From: Sesamum alatum
Taxonomy: Eukaryota; Streptophyta; Magnoliopsida; Lamiales; Pedaliaceae
Assembly: GCA_034509735.1 (NCBI GenBank)
Contig: JACGWO010000012.1
Coordinates: 27,495,188 to 27,559,187, forward strand
Direction of reading: 5' to 3'
Length of the DNA stretch: 64,000 nucleotides
Part shown: positions 38,101-50,103 of the stretch, in pieces
How the letters are laid out: every line of letters begins with the position of its first letter
Numbering within the stretch: the first letter of the stretch is position 1
Made by a program: the position numbers and the translations under genes
The notes under the pieces: generated by a model
What the model saw: the letters and a program-made list of their open reading frames with translations, nothing else
What the model was told of the DNA's origin: nothing
Databases searched by the model: none

Positions 38101-41100
38101 AATTAATTATTAATTAAATTTTTAAATAATAATTAAGTTTAATTATATATAATTAATATTAATATTAATCAATTATTATTTTATAATTTTAAATATTATT
38201 TATAATATATTAATTATTTTACTAAATAAATATACTTAAATTTTTAATAATTAATAAATATATTTATTAATTAAATATGACCTATATTACATTGGGTAAC
38301 AAAAAATTAAAAAAATATTATAAAATTAGTGATAATTATAATAGTAACCACCAGTCTCATAGTATGTCATTGGTATTGGTGTCGAGGCCTTTATTTTTTT
38401 CACCAATCGGTTCTGTTGACTCATTTTATTTTTAAACTATGATTAACAACTATATTGCCAAATTTTTCATAATTAATAAATACCTTTATCAATTAAAAAT
38501 AATCTATTATATTATATTATGTACAAAAAAAAAAGAAAGAATAAAACTATGATAAAATTAATTATAATTACAACTTCTAATAATGCTCGCCAATCGCGCC
38601 AATGCGCCGTTGAAATCTCGTTATCACATGCTCTAAAGAAGAAGACTTAGCGCCAATGCAAGCGGCACAATCGTAGACCTCGACAACTAATTAAAAATTT
38701 GACAATATAGTTAATCATAGTTTAAAAAATAAACGAGACAACCGAACTGATTGGTGAAAGAGAGAAAGACCTCGACACCAATACCAATGACATACATATG
38801 GAACTGGTGGTCACTATTATCATTTATAATTATCACTAATTTTATAATATCTTTTATTTTATACCACAATGTAATATTATAGATTATATTTAATTAATAA
38901 ATATATATATTAATTATTAAAAATTTAATTATATTTATTTAGTAAAAATAATTAATATATTATAAATTAATAATTATAAAATAATAATTTAAAATTTTAA
39001 AATAATAATTGATTAATATTAATTATATATCTTTGCTTATTTTGTAAATGTTTTAAAAATCACTCTATTTTTAAAAATTTTCTTTTTTTTTTTTTTTTGT
39101 ATTTTTTAAGTAATTTTACCAATTTGCAACCCTGGAATTGCACCCATATCTAGTAGTCTAATTTCTTTGTTATGGTTCTCATCTAGTTTTCATTTCACAG
39201 TGGGATGTTTCTCATGGGCTCCGAAATACTCCTTCAGCCACTATTAAGGTATGTCCATAAACATAATAGTCGTATGAAGTTTCGCAACTCTTTATGATTA
39301 TTAGAAATTTTGTTTGTGCTGGGAGTTGCAGCGCATGAAAACAGAAAAAGTTGATACAGCAAATAAGCTATAATGAACCATAGGCTTCATTAAAAGTTAT
39401 TGTCTGGGACCTGTATTGTGTAATTCAGAACTTCAGGGGAAAAATATTTTATGTTGTGCCATAAGCATTGTCCACTGTCCAATTAGAAGTTCAATTCCTG
39501 GGTTCTAGTCCTAGCTGAACTCCTATGCATACCCTCAAGACAAATTTGTCAATAAAGATGGCATCTTTAAAATAGTAGTAGTTATAGCCTGTCATTCAAA
39601 TTTGTCAATAAAGTAATGCGTGGCTAGAAGGAACCAGATTTTGGTATTCCCCTCTTATTGAGCTAAGAGTTGATTTTGACCTAACCAAACAGTGCTTTTG
39701 CCTTGTCTTTTAGAACTTCGAATCATTTTGTTTCTCCTCCCAGCTGTGAGTTTAAAGAAAAATGATGAAATAGGTGTCAAAGGAGAGTTGTTATGCTTCT
39801 CCTATGGAAGTGGTTGGTTTAGTTTGTACTTTTTAGATGCAGTCTTTAATATTATTATGACCCTCTTGCATTTCTTTCAGCCATCTTAATTGCCTTTCTT
39901 GGTGTTTATCAGAATAACCGGTGGTAGCAGGCTTTACCTGAATGAGGATTTTGTAGAATGCTTCAAATATTCTAGATATCAATAACATCTGCGTAGGCTG
40001 TGTTGTATATTTGAGTCTTTAATCTGTGGTCACATGACAAGCTTAAAGGCTTACAACCAGGTTTTTAATAATCCACAGATCCTTTTCTTTTCTTGGTTTT
40101 ATAGCCCAATAATTGCCTTTCATTGAACCAAATTGATGCCTGCTTGTTCTCCGCCTCTCGATAAATTGTTGATGTCAACAATTTCTGCTGACTTTGTGTA
40201 TATAGTACTTTACTCACTCTCTGGATACCAAATATTTTGACGTCACTTAGAAATAGCATGTATCCTTCCTTTCCTGGAAGGTAAAATTTAATTATTTGTC
40301 TCTTATTGTATTCTATAATGTTGTATACATATATTTTTGACGACTGCAGGTAGAAAGTGCAGAATCTTATACTGATTTGATGCAAAATGCTGGAATAGCC
40401 ATCGATGTTGAGGTGATTGATGTTAAAGTTCTCTTTATTTTTTTTCGTATTCTTGTAAAATCAATATATTCTAGAAGATAATGAGCTGGAATTATTTGTT
40501 TTCGCAGCAACGCAAGAAGACAATTGTGGAGAAGTCTACTTCCATTGTGAAAAGTGTTAATGGTTCTGTTGTAATGCAAAGCGGTTTGCTTGATGAGGTA
40601 AGAAAAGAGTCCCTGCAGTTTTTTTGTTCTGGTTTTCACCCTTGAGAACAATCTAAAAACATTTTTCCTTAATGTTTAGGTCGTAAATCTTGTTGAAGCA
40701 CCTCATCCAGTTCTTGGCAAGTTTAGCGAGTCTTTCCTAAAGCTTCCAAAAGACCTCCTGATAATGGTTTGTCCTTTGCTACTAATTAAAGCTAGATTCT
40801 TCTCTTAATTCTGTTTACGTGTTCTTTTCTTCCTGCCTTTGCTTTGCTTGTATTGCTTGAGAAATTGACGAGCTTATCCATTTCTGCACCTCATTCATTA
40901 TACGGTTTACTGCTTAACTTCTTGCTATAGTAACTTTCAACGATACATCCATGAACATGCATTCAGAGTCATTCATCAGATATCTCATTTCATGAAACTG
41001 TGCAGGTTATGCAGAAGCATCAGAAATATTTTGCAATAACCGATCAGGACGGCAAACTATTGCCATATTTTATTGCTGTAAGATACGTAATCATATAGTT

Positions 41101-44100
41101 TATCCAATGTTAAAATTGTAAACGTTGTATGTTAGTTGTGGCACTGTAATCATAGCTGACCCCATTTGTTGGTTCAGGTTGCAAATGGACCAATTAATGA
41201 AATGGTTGTGAGGAAAGGAAATGAAGCTGTGCTCAGGTTGATATACTCCTCATGTTTACTGTTGCACCGGTCGTGGCTTTTAACATCTAGACAGATACAT
41301 ACTACATCAAAATGTTTACTGAAAAATGCTAATCTCATAAACTAGAAATTCTACTCCCTGTTTATTCCAATGAGTCGAGCTATGAATTGAGTAAAAAAGT
41401 ATTGTCACAGGGCTAGGTATGAAGATGCAAAATTCTTCTATGAGTTGGACACGAGTAAGAGATTCTCTGAATTTCGGGACCAATTGAAAGGGATCCTTTT
41501 CCATGTAAGTTTCTTGTAGTCTCAATCTTTGTGTGGCGCTTAGAAGGTTCTCAATGGAGAAATGAGAAAGTGTCATTATCATTACTCATTAGTATATAGG
41601 AGAAGTAAAAAACAATTGATCCTGCATTTTTGAATAAACGGCGAAATTGTATTATGAATCCCATGATGGAAGCATTAGCTTCCCAAAATGTTCATGATAG
41701 CTGCAATATGTTCAGAGTTGTTTTAGATTTAAACCTTGCTGCAATATATATCCTAATATGAAAAATAAACAGGAAAAGCTGGGGACAATGCTGGACAAGA
41801 TGACACGTGTACAAGGTCTTGTTACTGACGTGGGCTTGTCGCTGGGGATAACTGACGATACGCTCCAAGTCAGTCAGGATGCTGCATCATTAGCCATGTC
41901 AGATCTTTCATCTTCGGTTGTGACGGAATTTACCTCCCTTGCTGGGGTGATGGCGCGTCACTATGCTCTTAGAGATGGCTATTCAGAACAGGTTGTGAGC
42001 AGAATTCTCTCTTCTTCAATTTGTCGTAAAAGATTAATTGCAATTTTCCATTATTCTACTCTACTCTCAGTGCAGTCCTTTCTGTGGTGATTCTTTATCT
42101 GCTGCCACCTATTCTATCTCCTTTAGGATTTGGAGCTTGGAAAGATGTGTGACACTAATGCTAACTGCAGCAGATAATTTGACTCCTTGATCTCTCAGTA
42201 TGGTTTAGAGAAACGTGATTCTTTATAGCCTAATAACATAACTCTGAGTTTGACTTGAGGTTTGAACTGTGTAGATAGACCGGAGTTGACTGAGTTCAGA
42301 TCAACTTTCATGGTTCTAACTTGTTCCTTTTGGCAAGATGAGCTGAATTGATTCATATGCTAGACTTCTGTAAATGACATGCTTTCCCTTTGGTTCTACT
42401 TCAATAAAATCTTGACTTACCAAAGCAGAAAAAAAGGAAAAATCAAGATGGATGTATAAGGGACTGAATGAAATGCATTGATCTTTTCATTTTTGGTTTT
42501 CAGCCTTTTTAGAAGGATTTGTTCTGTTCGACATCCCTGCTTCATCTAAAACATATATGATGTATATGCATTGTATTGGTAGCTAAATGTCCAAAACCTA
42601 TTGCAAGGTGAGTGTTCACTTGTTATTTTGTCTAAGTGGTCATTTTTTCTTTTTGTCTTTATCAGATTGCTGAGGCACTGTTTGAAATTATGCTTCCACG
42701 ATTTTCCGGAGATATACTTCCGAAAACTGATGCTGGAACAATATTGGCAATAGCTGATAGGTATAACACAAGCTACTCTATTTCTCTGTGCTACTCCCTG
42801 TGATGTTTGGTTAAATTTCCCAGTATGATCTGTGGTACTCTGCTATTAACTTCTGCATTTCTGCATACTGCTATTAATTTTTTGCATTTTGTTAATTATC
42901 TTCTTGTACATGTTTATATCATTGCATGCATCTAAACTATCAAACTCCGATTTTCCATTGTTTCTTATATGTAGTAAAATGTAAACTTGAAAGAGAAACA
43001 GCGAAGGAATATAATCAAAATAGTGTAGGTTAATTAATCATTACCTCACTCTTCAAACGAACTAAATGAAAATGTTTTGCCGGTAGGAAAAGTTGTTGGT
43101 GTTGGGGGCCGTGTGAACAATCATGCTATGATAGCCCCGTAGATGAAGTAATATTTACTGTCTTTGAGCTGAATGATAGTTTTTAATTGGCTCCATCAGC
43201 ATTGATTTTGCTGATATTGCAAGATTAATGGATCCCCTGCGGTACCTTCCTAGCTCAAGTACGTGTTCATGTATGAGAAATAACAATAAAGGTCAGGAAA
43301 CCAAATTTCTTATGCATGAACATGTTCACACATTAGTGTTATTTGGATGTAACAAAGAAGAAGTTTGGATGTAAAGCAGAAATTTCATATGCATGAATGT
43401 TGGTGGTTGTCATTTATTAAGGGGATTCCTTTTTCAGGTTTTCAATGTACAATCAGTCTGTTTGGTATTTCCATACAAATAAGATAGTCATCCTGCTTGA
43501 GATTTCGGAAAGCACAAAAGATGATCAAGCTCTAAAACATCAGCAGTTTTCGAATTTTGAGGAATATGAATAAGATATTATCTGTCACATTTGTTACTAT
43601 AATATAGAAGGCTTACTAGTTCCAGCGATTTTAGCTTTCTATTTTCAGTAACATTTCTTCTTGATCTGGCCCATTTATGTTGTTTTAAATAATATTCTGA
43701 TTAACCAGTCTGAGCAACCCCCACTACATCATATTTGACCCATGTCCATGGCTGAAATTGATGATCCCAAATACCCATTTATGGACAACCTTATGATGCA
43801 TCCCAAATTTTGGCAACACAGAAACTTTGATGTTAAATCAAATTAGACACCTGCTAATTCAAGCATGTTCATGGAACATACTGCTTCCATCACCTGCAAC
43901 CTAGTCCTGTAAAATAATCCAAATTAGATTGATGTTTAATTCGAGTATGTATCCCTCTTTCTACTTGCTGTTTCAATTTTCTGCTAGATTTTTCTTCCTT
44001 TCTTTTCTTTTTCACCAATTCCTTTTCTACAGGTTGGATAGCCTTATAGGATTGTTTGCTGCTGGTTGTCAGCCGACCTCCACCAATGATCCCTTTGGCC

Positions 44101-47100
44101 TGCGAAGAATCTCTTACGGTCTAGTATGCCTTAATCAATATAATAATAGAAATCTCATTTCATATTGGGTCATTGGAATAATGTTTCCTTCATGTTTTGC
44201 AGGTGCAACTGTTAGTAGATACCAACAGGAATTTGGAGCTAAGGCATGCTCTCGAACTTGCTGCTGCAGTTCAGCCCGTGAAAGTAGAAGCACGAACAAT
44301 AGATGATGTAAGATGTTTTTTTCCTGCTGCAAAAATTCTATTAAAAAGAAGCAATTGCTGATGGTATGATGTATCTCAACTTGTGAAGTCTGATGAAGTC
44401 TGATGTCTTTGCTGTTTCCTGTTTTTGGCCATATTGTGATCTATTACAGTTCACATCTTTTAACAGTAATGAATGTGTACAGTTGCAACTTCGCAGAAAG
44501 CTGCATCTGATGAATTTTTAGTTTATTATAGGACTTTTACCTTTCTACACGGGATAAAATTCATCTGCCACACGTGCATACATATTACTGATAATGTGAA
44601 TAAAAGATGACAATTTCTCTCTCGTTTAGGTACATCATTTGTGACGAGGAGACTTGAACAACTTTTGGTACGTTGGTCTTTTGCTGTGAGGAGTTATTAC
44701 TCTTGATTATTTATCTGTCTACAGCTATAAGACCTTGTTCTGAATTTGTCGATCATGTCAAATGATTATTGTTGGTTGAGCTGGAACACCAGTCTAGTTG
44801 ATAAAAGAACTCTTGTTTAGAAGAGAAGTTCTAGCAATCATGGTTTTATATAGAAGTGCAAGGAAAAACCTATGCTTTTAAGGCAGAGTTTTTAGATAGA
44901 CATATTTTTCTTGCTGGAATATTGTTTTGTAGATCTCTTCTAAGGTTTGCTTAGGATTATCTGCAGTTATGTTCTAGCTATGAGTTTTGTACAGTTCACC
45001 TCCCTGTTGTGGTTATTTGCCTTAGTATAATCTGAAGTTATGTTCTAGCTATGAGTTTTGTACAGTTCACCTCCCTGTTGTGGTTATTTGCCTTTTATTC
45101 AGTCGATAATGGTTTCTATCTGGTCGTTGAATAGCCTGAACAAAAACTTAATCTGTGTTTGAGTGTCTACTCTGGCAGTGAATTAACCTTAGATGTGTAG
45201 CCGATGTGCTTTATATGTAACTTAGAAAGATGTCGAAGCTTTTCATTGTCTATTTGCGATACTTTTTAGATGATTTTTATGAATTTAATCATATTTGACA
45301 GATGGATCAAGGAGTGAGTCCAGAAGTAGTTCGTTCTGTTCTTGCACAGCGTGCAAATCGGCCTTATCTGGCTGCCAAGTCTGCATATAAAGTAAGTGTG
45401 GATTCTTCTTGTCTATTTGTTATGTATTTACCCAAAGTGGTACCCAGGTAGATATAGAAGTGATAAACTAGTCTATAAAGTTATGTTTCAAAGAAAGTTG
45501 GTTATTCATGGCTGCTAACGGCATGTTGAGTCAATAAATGTGACAGTACCTTATCTACTACGTAATAATAATCTTTGTTTTACATCTACTTTCTGTTCTA
45601 TGCGACTCTAGAATATGAATATACTTGAGTTTTAGGTCTGCTTGCTAGTCAAGAATAACTTACTGAAGTCCAGTCCTGCCAAATATTGGTGATCTCATTC
45701 GTCTGAAATGATAATTTGGATAGACAGATGCACTGCCTCTACTTTTTAAGATCATTGACACTTGACAGCCTCTGTGAAAAAGTAATTTTCTGATGCAATT
45801 TCTTCAGAAACATTTTGGTGGTGCCGACTCTATCTTGTGCTCCATACAAAAATTTTGTGTTTCACATTCGAGTCTTGTCAGTAGAACTTATATTGTTCTA
45901 TTATTAATGAATCAGACTTTAGCAAGAAGTCTGACTACTCGTGTCAAAATTAAGGTTACCGAATGACTGTTGTTGGATGCTTTTCCAAATCTATGAATAT
46001 GATAAGTAAGACGTACGAGTTTTTTTGTCTATGGGTGTGAAATATCTCTTTTTTTGTTTTCCCCTTCCTTTCCAAATTGCAGATGAAAGCTTTGTCAGAA
46101 GGTGAGCTGCTGCCCAAAATTATTGAGGCATATTCTCGTCCAACGAGAATTGTCCGTGGAAAGGATGTCGCTGATGATCTGGAGGTGCGTTTTTTACTTC
46201 TGAAAGTTGGTTATGCATTTGCCTAGGATAACCACCTATTTACTTTTCTCGGCAGCCTTTTCAGTTTTCTCTCATTTAACTTTAATGACAGTTAATCTAA
46301 GCCTTGCGTGTTCATGAAAACTGTTTTGGGGTCCAAATCGGAAGTTAATGTGTTTTCCCTTGCTGCCTCATGATTGAACTGCCCATGCGTGTTTTACAAG
46401 TTGATTGGTTGTGGTTGGGCTGGTTCTATGCTCTTTAGTGTGAGAGTACATTCACTATCGGAGGACCTTGTATGGAGTGATTGCTTGTGGAAGCTTAATA
46501 AATTGTTTGCACAACTTTTTGCAACATGCCTCTAAAGCAGCAGCACAAATAGAAAAGTGTTAAAAAAGTTTCAAAAATTGCTTTGCAGAATTCATAGAAA
46601 CGCTGATAAAAAAGATGCACATGAATCTCCCTCTGTCACTGCAGCCGTGTGCTTTCTTTTTCATTTTTCTTTCTTTCCTAAGCTGGGATTTACGATAATT
46701 GTGTAGAAACGGAAAAGGAATAAAAGTATCTGTAAGTATTACAGTTATGATGGTGCTGCAATTACGTAATCTTGTGAGATATCTGCTTTTGGAATTTGCA
46801 AATCCACTTTTAGTTACACATCTGAATATTTGCCATACACGTAAGGAATGAAAAACATCGGAGGCTGGTATTTCTGTTGCCCATGTGGTTTGTTTTCATT
46901 TTTTACTAAATGCGAAAAGCATTCTGTTAGGTGGATGAGGCAGCCTTCGAAACAAAGGAAGAGAGAGCTTTGTGGAGCACTTTTACATCATTGAGGAGTA
47001 AAATTCATCCTGGTACTTGTTTTTGTTATGTTGATTCAGCTGCATAACTCATTCTGCTGATTTTATTTAACCTCCCTCTTACATTACTTACATGTCCATG

Positions 47101-48864
47101 TTACAGACATGGAAGTGGATAATTTTGTTGAAGCATCTCTACCTCTATTACAACCACTCGAGGATTTCTTCAATCATGTATTTGTTATGGTGGTATGTTC
47201 CCTACTTTTGTCTATCTATTTCTAATATAAAAGTTTCTAATATTTTTACATATATATTCATGTTTATATTAATATATATTAATAGTGTATATAAAGATGT
47301 CTATATGTGTATGGATATAATATAAATTAAATTAATATACTATATAATGACATATGTTGTGATATTTAATAATATAATTCATTTTATTTGGACCTTTGAT
47401 TAAATCGATTAATATCAAGCCATTGATTTTACATTAGGTCCTAACTGTTAATTTAGATAAACTAATATAAACAGTAGACTTATGATAGATAAAATCGAGC
47501 AATTCATAAATTAAGGTATAAAAATTTGTTTTATTGTTAAAAGTCATAAAAAATTGCACAACGGGCTCTAAGGAGGTTTCTTGCATCTTTTTGAAAAATA
47601 TCATTCTTATTTTAGGGCTTTTTTCCTGAGCATTTTGTATTTCATGGTGGAGCGGCGGCAGCGGTAGGGGCGGCTTGGAATTAACTCTTATTTAAAGTTA
47701 ATGAACTTCTCGTTATAGTAATACAATAATTAAAATGATGCATGCCTCAACATAATATTAAAGACATTGGAATGTGAAAATATGGGTGTACAATATTTTT
47801 CTTATTTAGGTTTTATTTCTTTAAATGTTTTTTGTAAAAATCCCTTATACTCTCAAGTCAATCCTAGAATGAAAAATTGTACTCTGAAAACTCAACTTTG
47901 AATGCTTTCTCTATTTTTATTTATAAAGCAAGTGTAAATATCAAACAAGCATATATTTATGTATATAATGTATTTGTGTCTACCCAATGAATCAATATAC
48001 ATACTACATGGTTTAAGAATAGACAAGAACAAATAAATATGTTGAAAAATAAAAATAAGCATAATTATTTTTTGGCAAATCCAATTCATTAACAATTTAG
48101 TATTAACAAAAGTATGTAATTTATTCATGCATTAGAAGAAAAAAATTATTCCTTATGAATATTATCGAAAGTATATTAACTTTACAATAAAAAGCATTTT
48201 AATATAATTCTTAATGAATTTATTTATCTATAGTTGTTATTCTATATAATCTTCTATTGTAAAGACAAAACATTAATTAGTTTATTGATTTTTTTTTTTT
48301 TAATTTTAAGACATTCTATTTAAATTTAGTATATATTTCAGTAGATTATGCTTCACGTGCAACGCACATGCATTTTACTAGTACAAGAAAGTGCATAGGA
48401 AAAATAATATTTATGAACACCAAAGTACACTTGACAAGCATTGACTTAAAATAATAATATGGTTTTAATTATGTCAAAACTATATTTTTATATTGTATAT
48501 TATATTTTCTACACGCAACGCAGTGTTTTTTTACTAGTATACGAAAAATGGCAAATCCCATCAAATTTTCTTACCATTGAGATCATGTTCCTCTTGGCCA
48601 GGAGTTTAGCATTTCAAGTACTGGTTATTGGAGTGCACATCTTACCTGTAGAATCATATTATTGTTGCTTCATCTTCATAATGATCTCGTGTGCCTATAT
48701 CTTTCAATAAGTACGTGGGACGTGGTTTCATGAAGTTGTATTATCTGCTCTGAACTCAATTTGCAGGAAGACGAAAGAATCAGAATGAACAGGCTTGCAC
48801 TCCTGCGGAAAATTTCAGATCTTCCAAAGGGATAGCAGACCTCTCAATTTTGCCAGGTTTCTAA
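23135..48864 (+). CDS. EDD1: Organellar glycyl-tRNA synthetase, bacterial-type alpha-beta fusion; reading frame interrupted in this sequence
   Basis: Charges tRNA-Gly in plastids and mitochondria. Exons: 23135..23392, 24081..24131, 24355..24422, 24874..24955, 25074..25137, 26446..26501, 26653..26730, 26898..26972, 27059..27129, 28385..28501, 28609..28710, 29032..29158, 30380..30463, 30665..30751, 32384..32485, 32965..33028, 34244..34300, 34956..35027, 35702..35784, 39201..39248, 40350..40412, 40508..40597, 40680..40766, 41006..41077, 41178..41236, 41411..41504, 41773..41991, 42666..42760, 44033..44123, 44203..44307, 44630..44667, 45302..45391, 46083..46184, 46931..47012, 47107..47192, 48767..48864. 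About 1,072 residues if in frame. Residues ~1-65 are Ser/Arg-rich, transit-peptide-like. The alpha catalytic part follows (~75-365; [22 protein letters not shown]). The beta part (~385-1072) has [27 protein letters not shown], the HD-like [18 protein letters not shown] and a C-terminal DALR-type end with MNRLALLRK. The frame breaks at four points (exons 17, 20, 31, 36; see findings). All splice sites look usable, so a sequencing artefact is more likely than a pseudogene. Confidence 0.93.
27087..27460 (+). repeat. Tandem duplication of part of GlyRS exon 9 plus its intron start
   Basis: About 185 bp (27087-27272), covering the last ~43 bases of exon 9, its donor region and intron sequence, is repeated at 27273-27460. 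The second copy carries a degenerate exon end ([14 protein letters not shown] instead of [14 protein letters not shown]). It is preceded by a CAG and followed by the same GTTAAT donor. Confidence 0.85.
34367..34388. repeat. Run of 22 C in a GlyRS intron
   Basis: An uninterrupted C homopolymer 66 bases after exon 17. The minus strand is G22, able to form G-quadruplexes. Length is likely imprecise in any assembly. Confidence 0.8.
36486..37287. mobile_element. MITE-like element with 12-bp perfect terminal inverted repeats in GlyRS intron 19
   Basis: Begins ATGATTGGTATG and ends with its exact reverse complement. Subterminal GGAATGG and ATTCCC repeats occur near both ends. The 802-bp interior is AT-rich and contains a (TA)n run at ~36830-36850. 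GAATGG/CATTCC subterminal motifs are common in Harbinger- or hAT-type MITEs, but I see no convincing target duplication, so the superfamily is open. Confidence 0.55.
37835..39129. mobile_element. Large MULE-like foldback element in GlyRS intron 19
   Basis: The element spans 37844..39120 (about 1.28 kb) and is nearly a complete inverted repeat. Left-arm strings such as TTTTAAAACATTTACAGAAA, CCTATATTACATTGGGTAAC-like, TGGTATTGGTGTCGAGGCC and AACTATGATTAACAACTATA recur as reverse complements in mirror order on the right. The ends are GTAAAAATTA and TAATTTTACC. AATTTGCTA (37835-37843) and AATTTGCAA (39121-39129) flank it, a 9-bp target duplication with one mismatch, as expected for Mutator-like elements. 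The left arm has ~220 extra bases carrying three strong hairpins. The centre, ~38580-38680, is a short unique region. No transposase. Confidence 0.7.
37923..38064. repeat. Three strong hairpins in the left arm of the foldback
   Basis: Palindromes at 37923-37945 and 37978-38000 share the half-site ACGGGACTT / AAGTCCCGT around one central base. The second has one mismatch. A third hairpin pairs GGCCGTGGTCG (38030-38040) with CGACCACGGCC (38054-38064) across a 13-base loop. They are GC-rich islands in AT-rich DNA. Confidence 0.85.
44951..45094 (+). repeat. 71-bp tandem duplication in a GlyRS intron
   Basis: Two nearly identical adjacent copies, each containing TATGTTCTAGCTATGAG and TTCACCTCCCTGTTGTGG. 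Period is 71 bases. Non-coding. Confidence 0.9.
47215..48381 (+). mobile_element. Helitron-like insertion in the last GlyRS intron
   Basis: The 3' end is clear: a hairpin GTGC-AAC-GCAC at 48357-48367, then an A/T spacer, then CTAG (48378-48381) followed by T. The 5' end is proposed at 47215, A then TCTATTTCTAATATAAAAG, 22 bases after the exon-35 donor. The interior is AT-rich and non-coding, apart from a GGCGGCAGCGG patch near 47655. No target duplication, as expected. Confidence 0.5.
48505..48538 (+). mobile_element. Second Helitron-type 3' tail
   Basis: ACACGCAACGCAGTGT, then a T-run, then ACTAGT, with CTAG at 48534-48537. It has the same plan as the tail ending at 48381, 156 bases upstream. 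It could mark a nested element or an alternative end of one element. Confidence 0.45.
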
Positions 48865-49368
48865 AACCTGTCACTTTCAATTTAAGAAATTTGAGTTTGA
48901 CGCTATGGCAGAGGCAAGGAAGAGCGGGAGGTCAGAACAACGGAACGCCAATTAGCACACTGGTTTCTCAGAGGTTTGGAAACACAAGTAAATATTGCGA
49001 GGAATATTAGTCTGCATTGAGCTGAAATCCAACGAGAGACGCTCTTTATTCAATCCGTTTCATGCCAGCCCTCTTGCACAAAGAATGAGTAAACGGTGGT
49101 TGTTGTAGGAGTCGGGTTTTGGAAATTATGAAGCTGTCATTCTTTCTAGGCTCAGTTTTGGTGTGGATTATGAGTCGAACTCGTGTATATTATATACTTG
49201 TTTTGAGTGTATCTTTAAGAGGATCACTGTAGAACATTTTCTCTTTGCAAGGATTTATAGTAGGAACTGTTGAAAAAATAATGTGGGCTTTATTTATAGT
49301 AGGAACGAATTTCTAACAGTTAATGTGGTGCTACTGATTTATTTATCTTTTATTATCAAGTTAGGCCC

Positions 49369-49404
<36 letters not shown>

Positions 49405-50103
49405 TTATTTATTTATTTTGGGTTGGAAACAGATCTATGTGTTGACAAAATAATATATGATGAAATTATCAGTAATATGTAAATGGGGTATATAATAAGT
49501 ATGATAATGTATGAATGAGGTTAGAGGTTGATAAGCTTATACACCTTTGAATTTGTTTTAGAGTTTGTGCGATGTTTGATTTATTTTGAAAATGAATTAG
49601 TTTTTTAGTAAAATAAGATTATGAACTTTATAAGAAGTTAATAACGACATTGAAATGAATATAATTAAATTATATGAGTTTGTTAATAATTCATAAATAC
49701 GTAAAAAATTCTTCAATTTTTTAATGGAGACTATATAAGTCTTCAATATTAAAATCTTTTAATGTTATACTCATTTTAAAGATAATTACTAAATATTTTT
49801 AAACACATTAATAAGATGTTTTGAAAAGCTGACTCACCCAAACACCTTCAACGTATGACATTTCTCTTTAACTTGAATATTTTAAAATAAAATTTCAATT
49901 AAAAAAATCAAATTTTTATAAGTTAACAAGATGAGAATTTTTTTTAACTTTCAAATACTTATTTTAGAATTATTTAGTTAAATAAAATAGAGAGTGTACA
50001 AATCTCAACTGATCCACAACAAGACTTCGTTTGCGTGAAATTATTTATTTATGAAACTTGAGCGATAGGCGAGCAACATTAAACACTTGATACCGCCACC
50101 GCG
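48865..50103. other. Spacer between GlyRS and the RNF25-like gene
   Basis: Includes the GlyRS 3' UTR, a (TA)n then (TTTA)n microsatellite at ~49373-49418, and AT-rich DNA. The last ~100 bases are the leader of the next gene. No additional gene is seen. Confidence 0.5.

Noticed and set aside
34244..39248. Frame breaks in exons 17 and 20 cancel each other
   Set aside because: Reading exons 17-19 in the shifted frame meets a stop codon (TGA) at the start of exon 18, so the two indels do not compensate.
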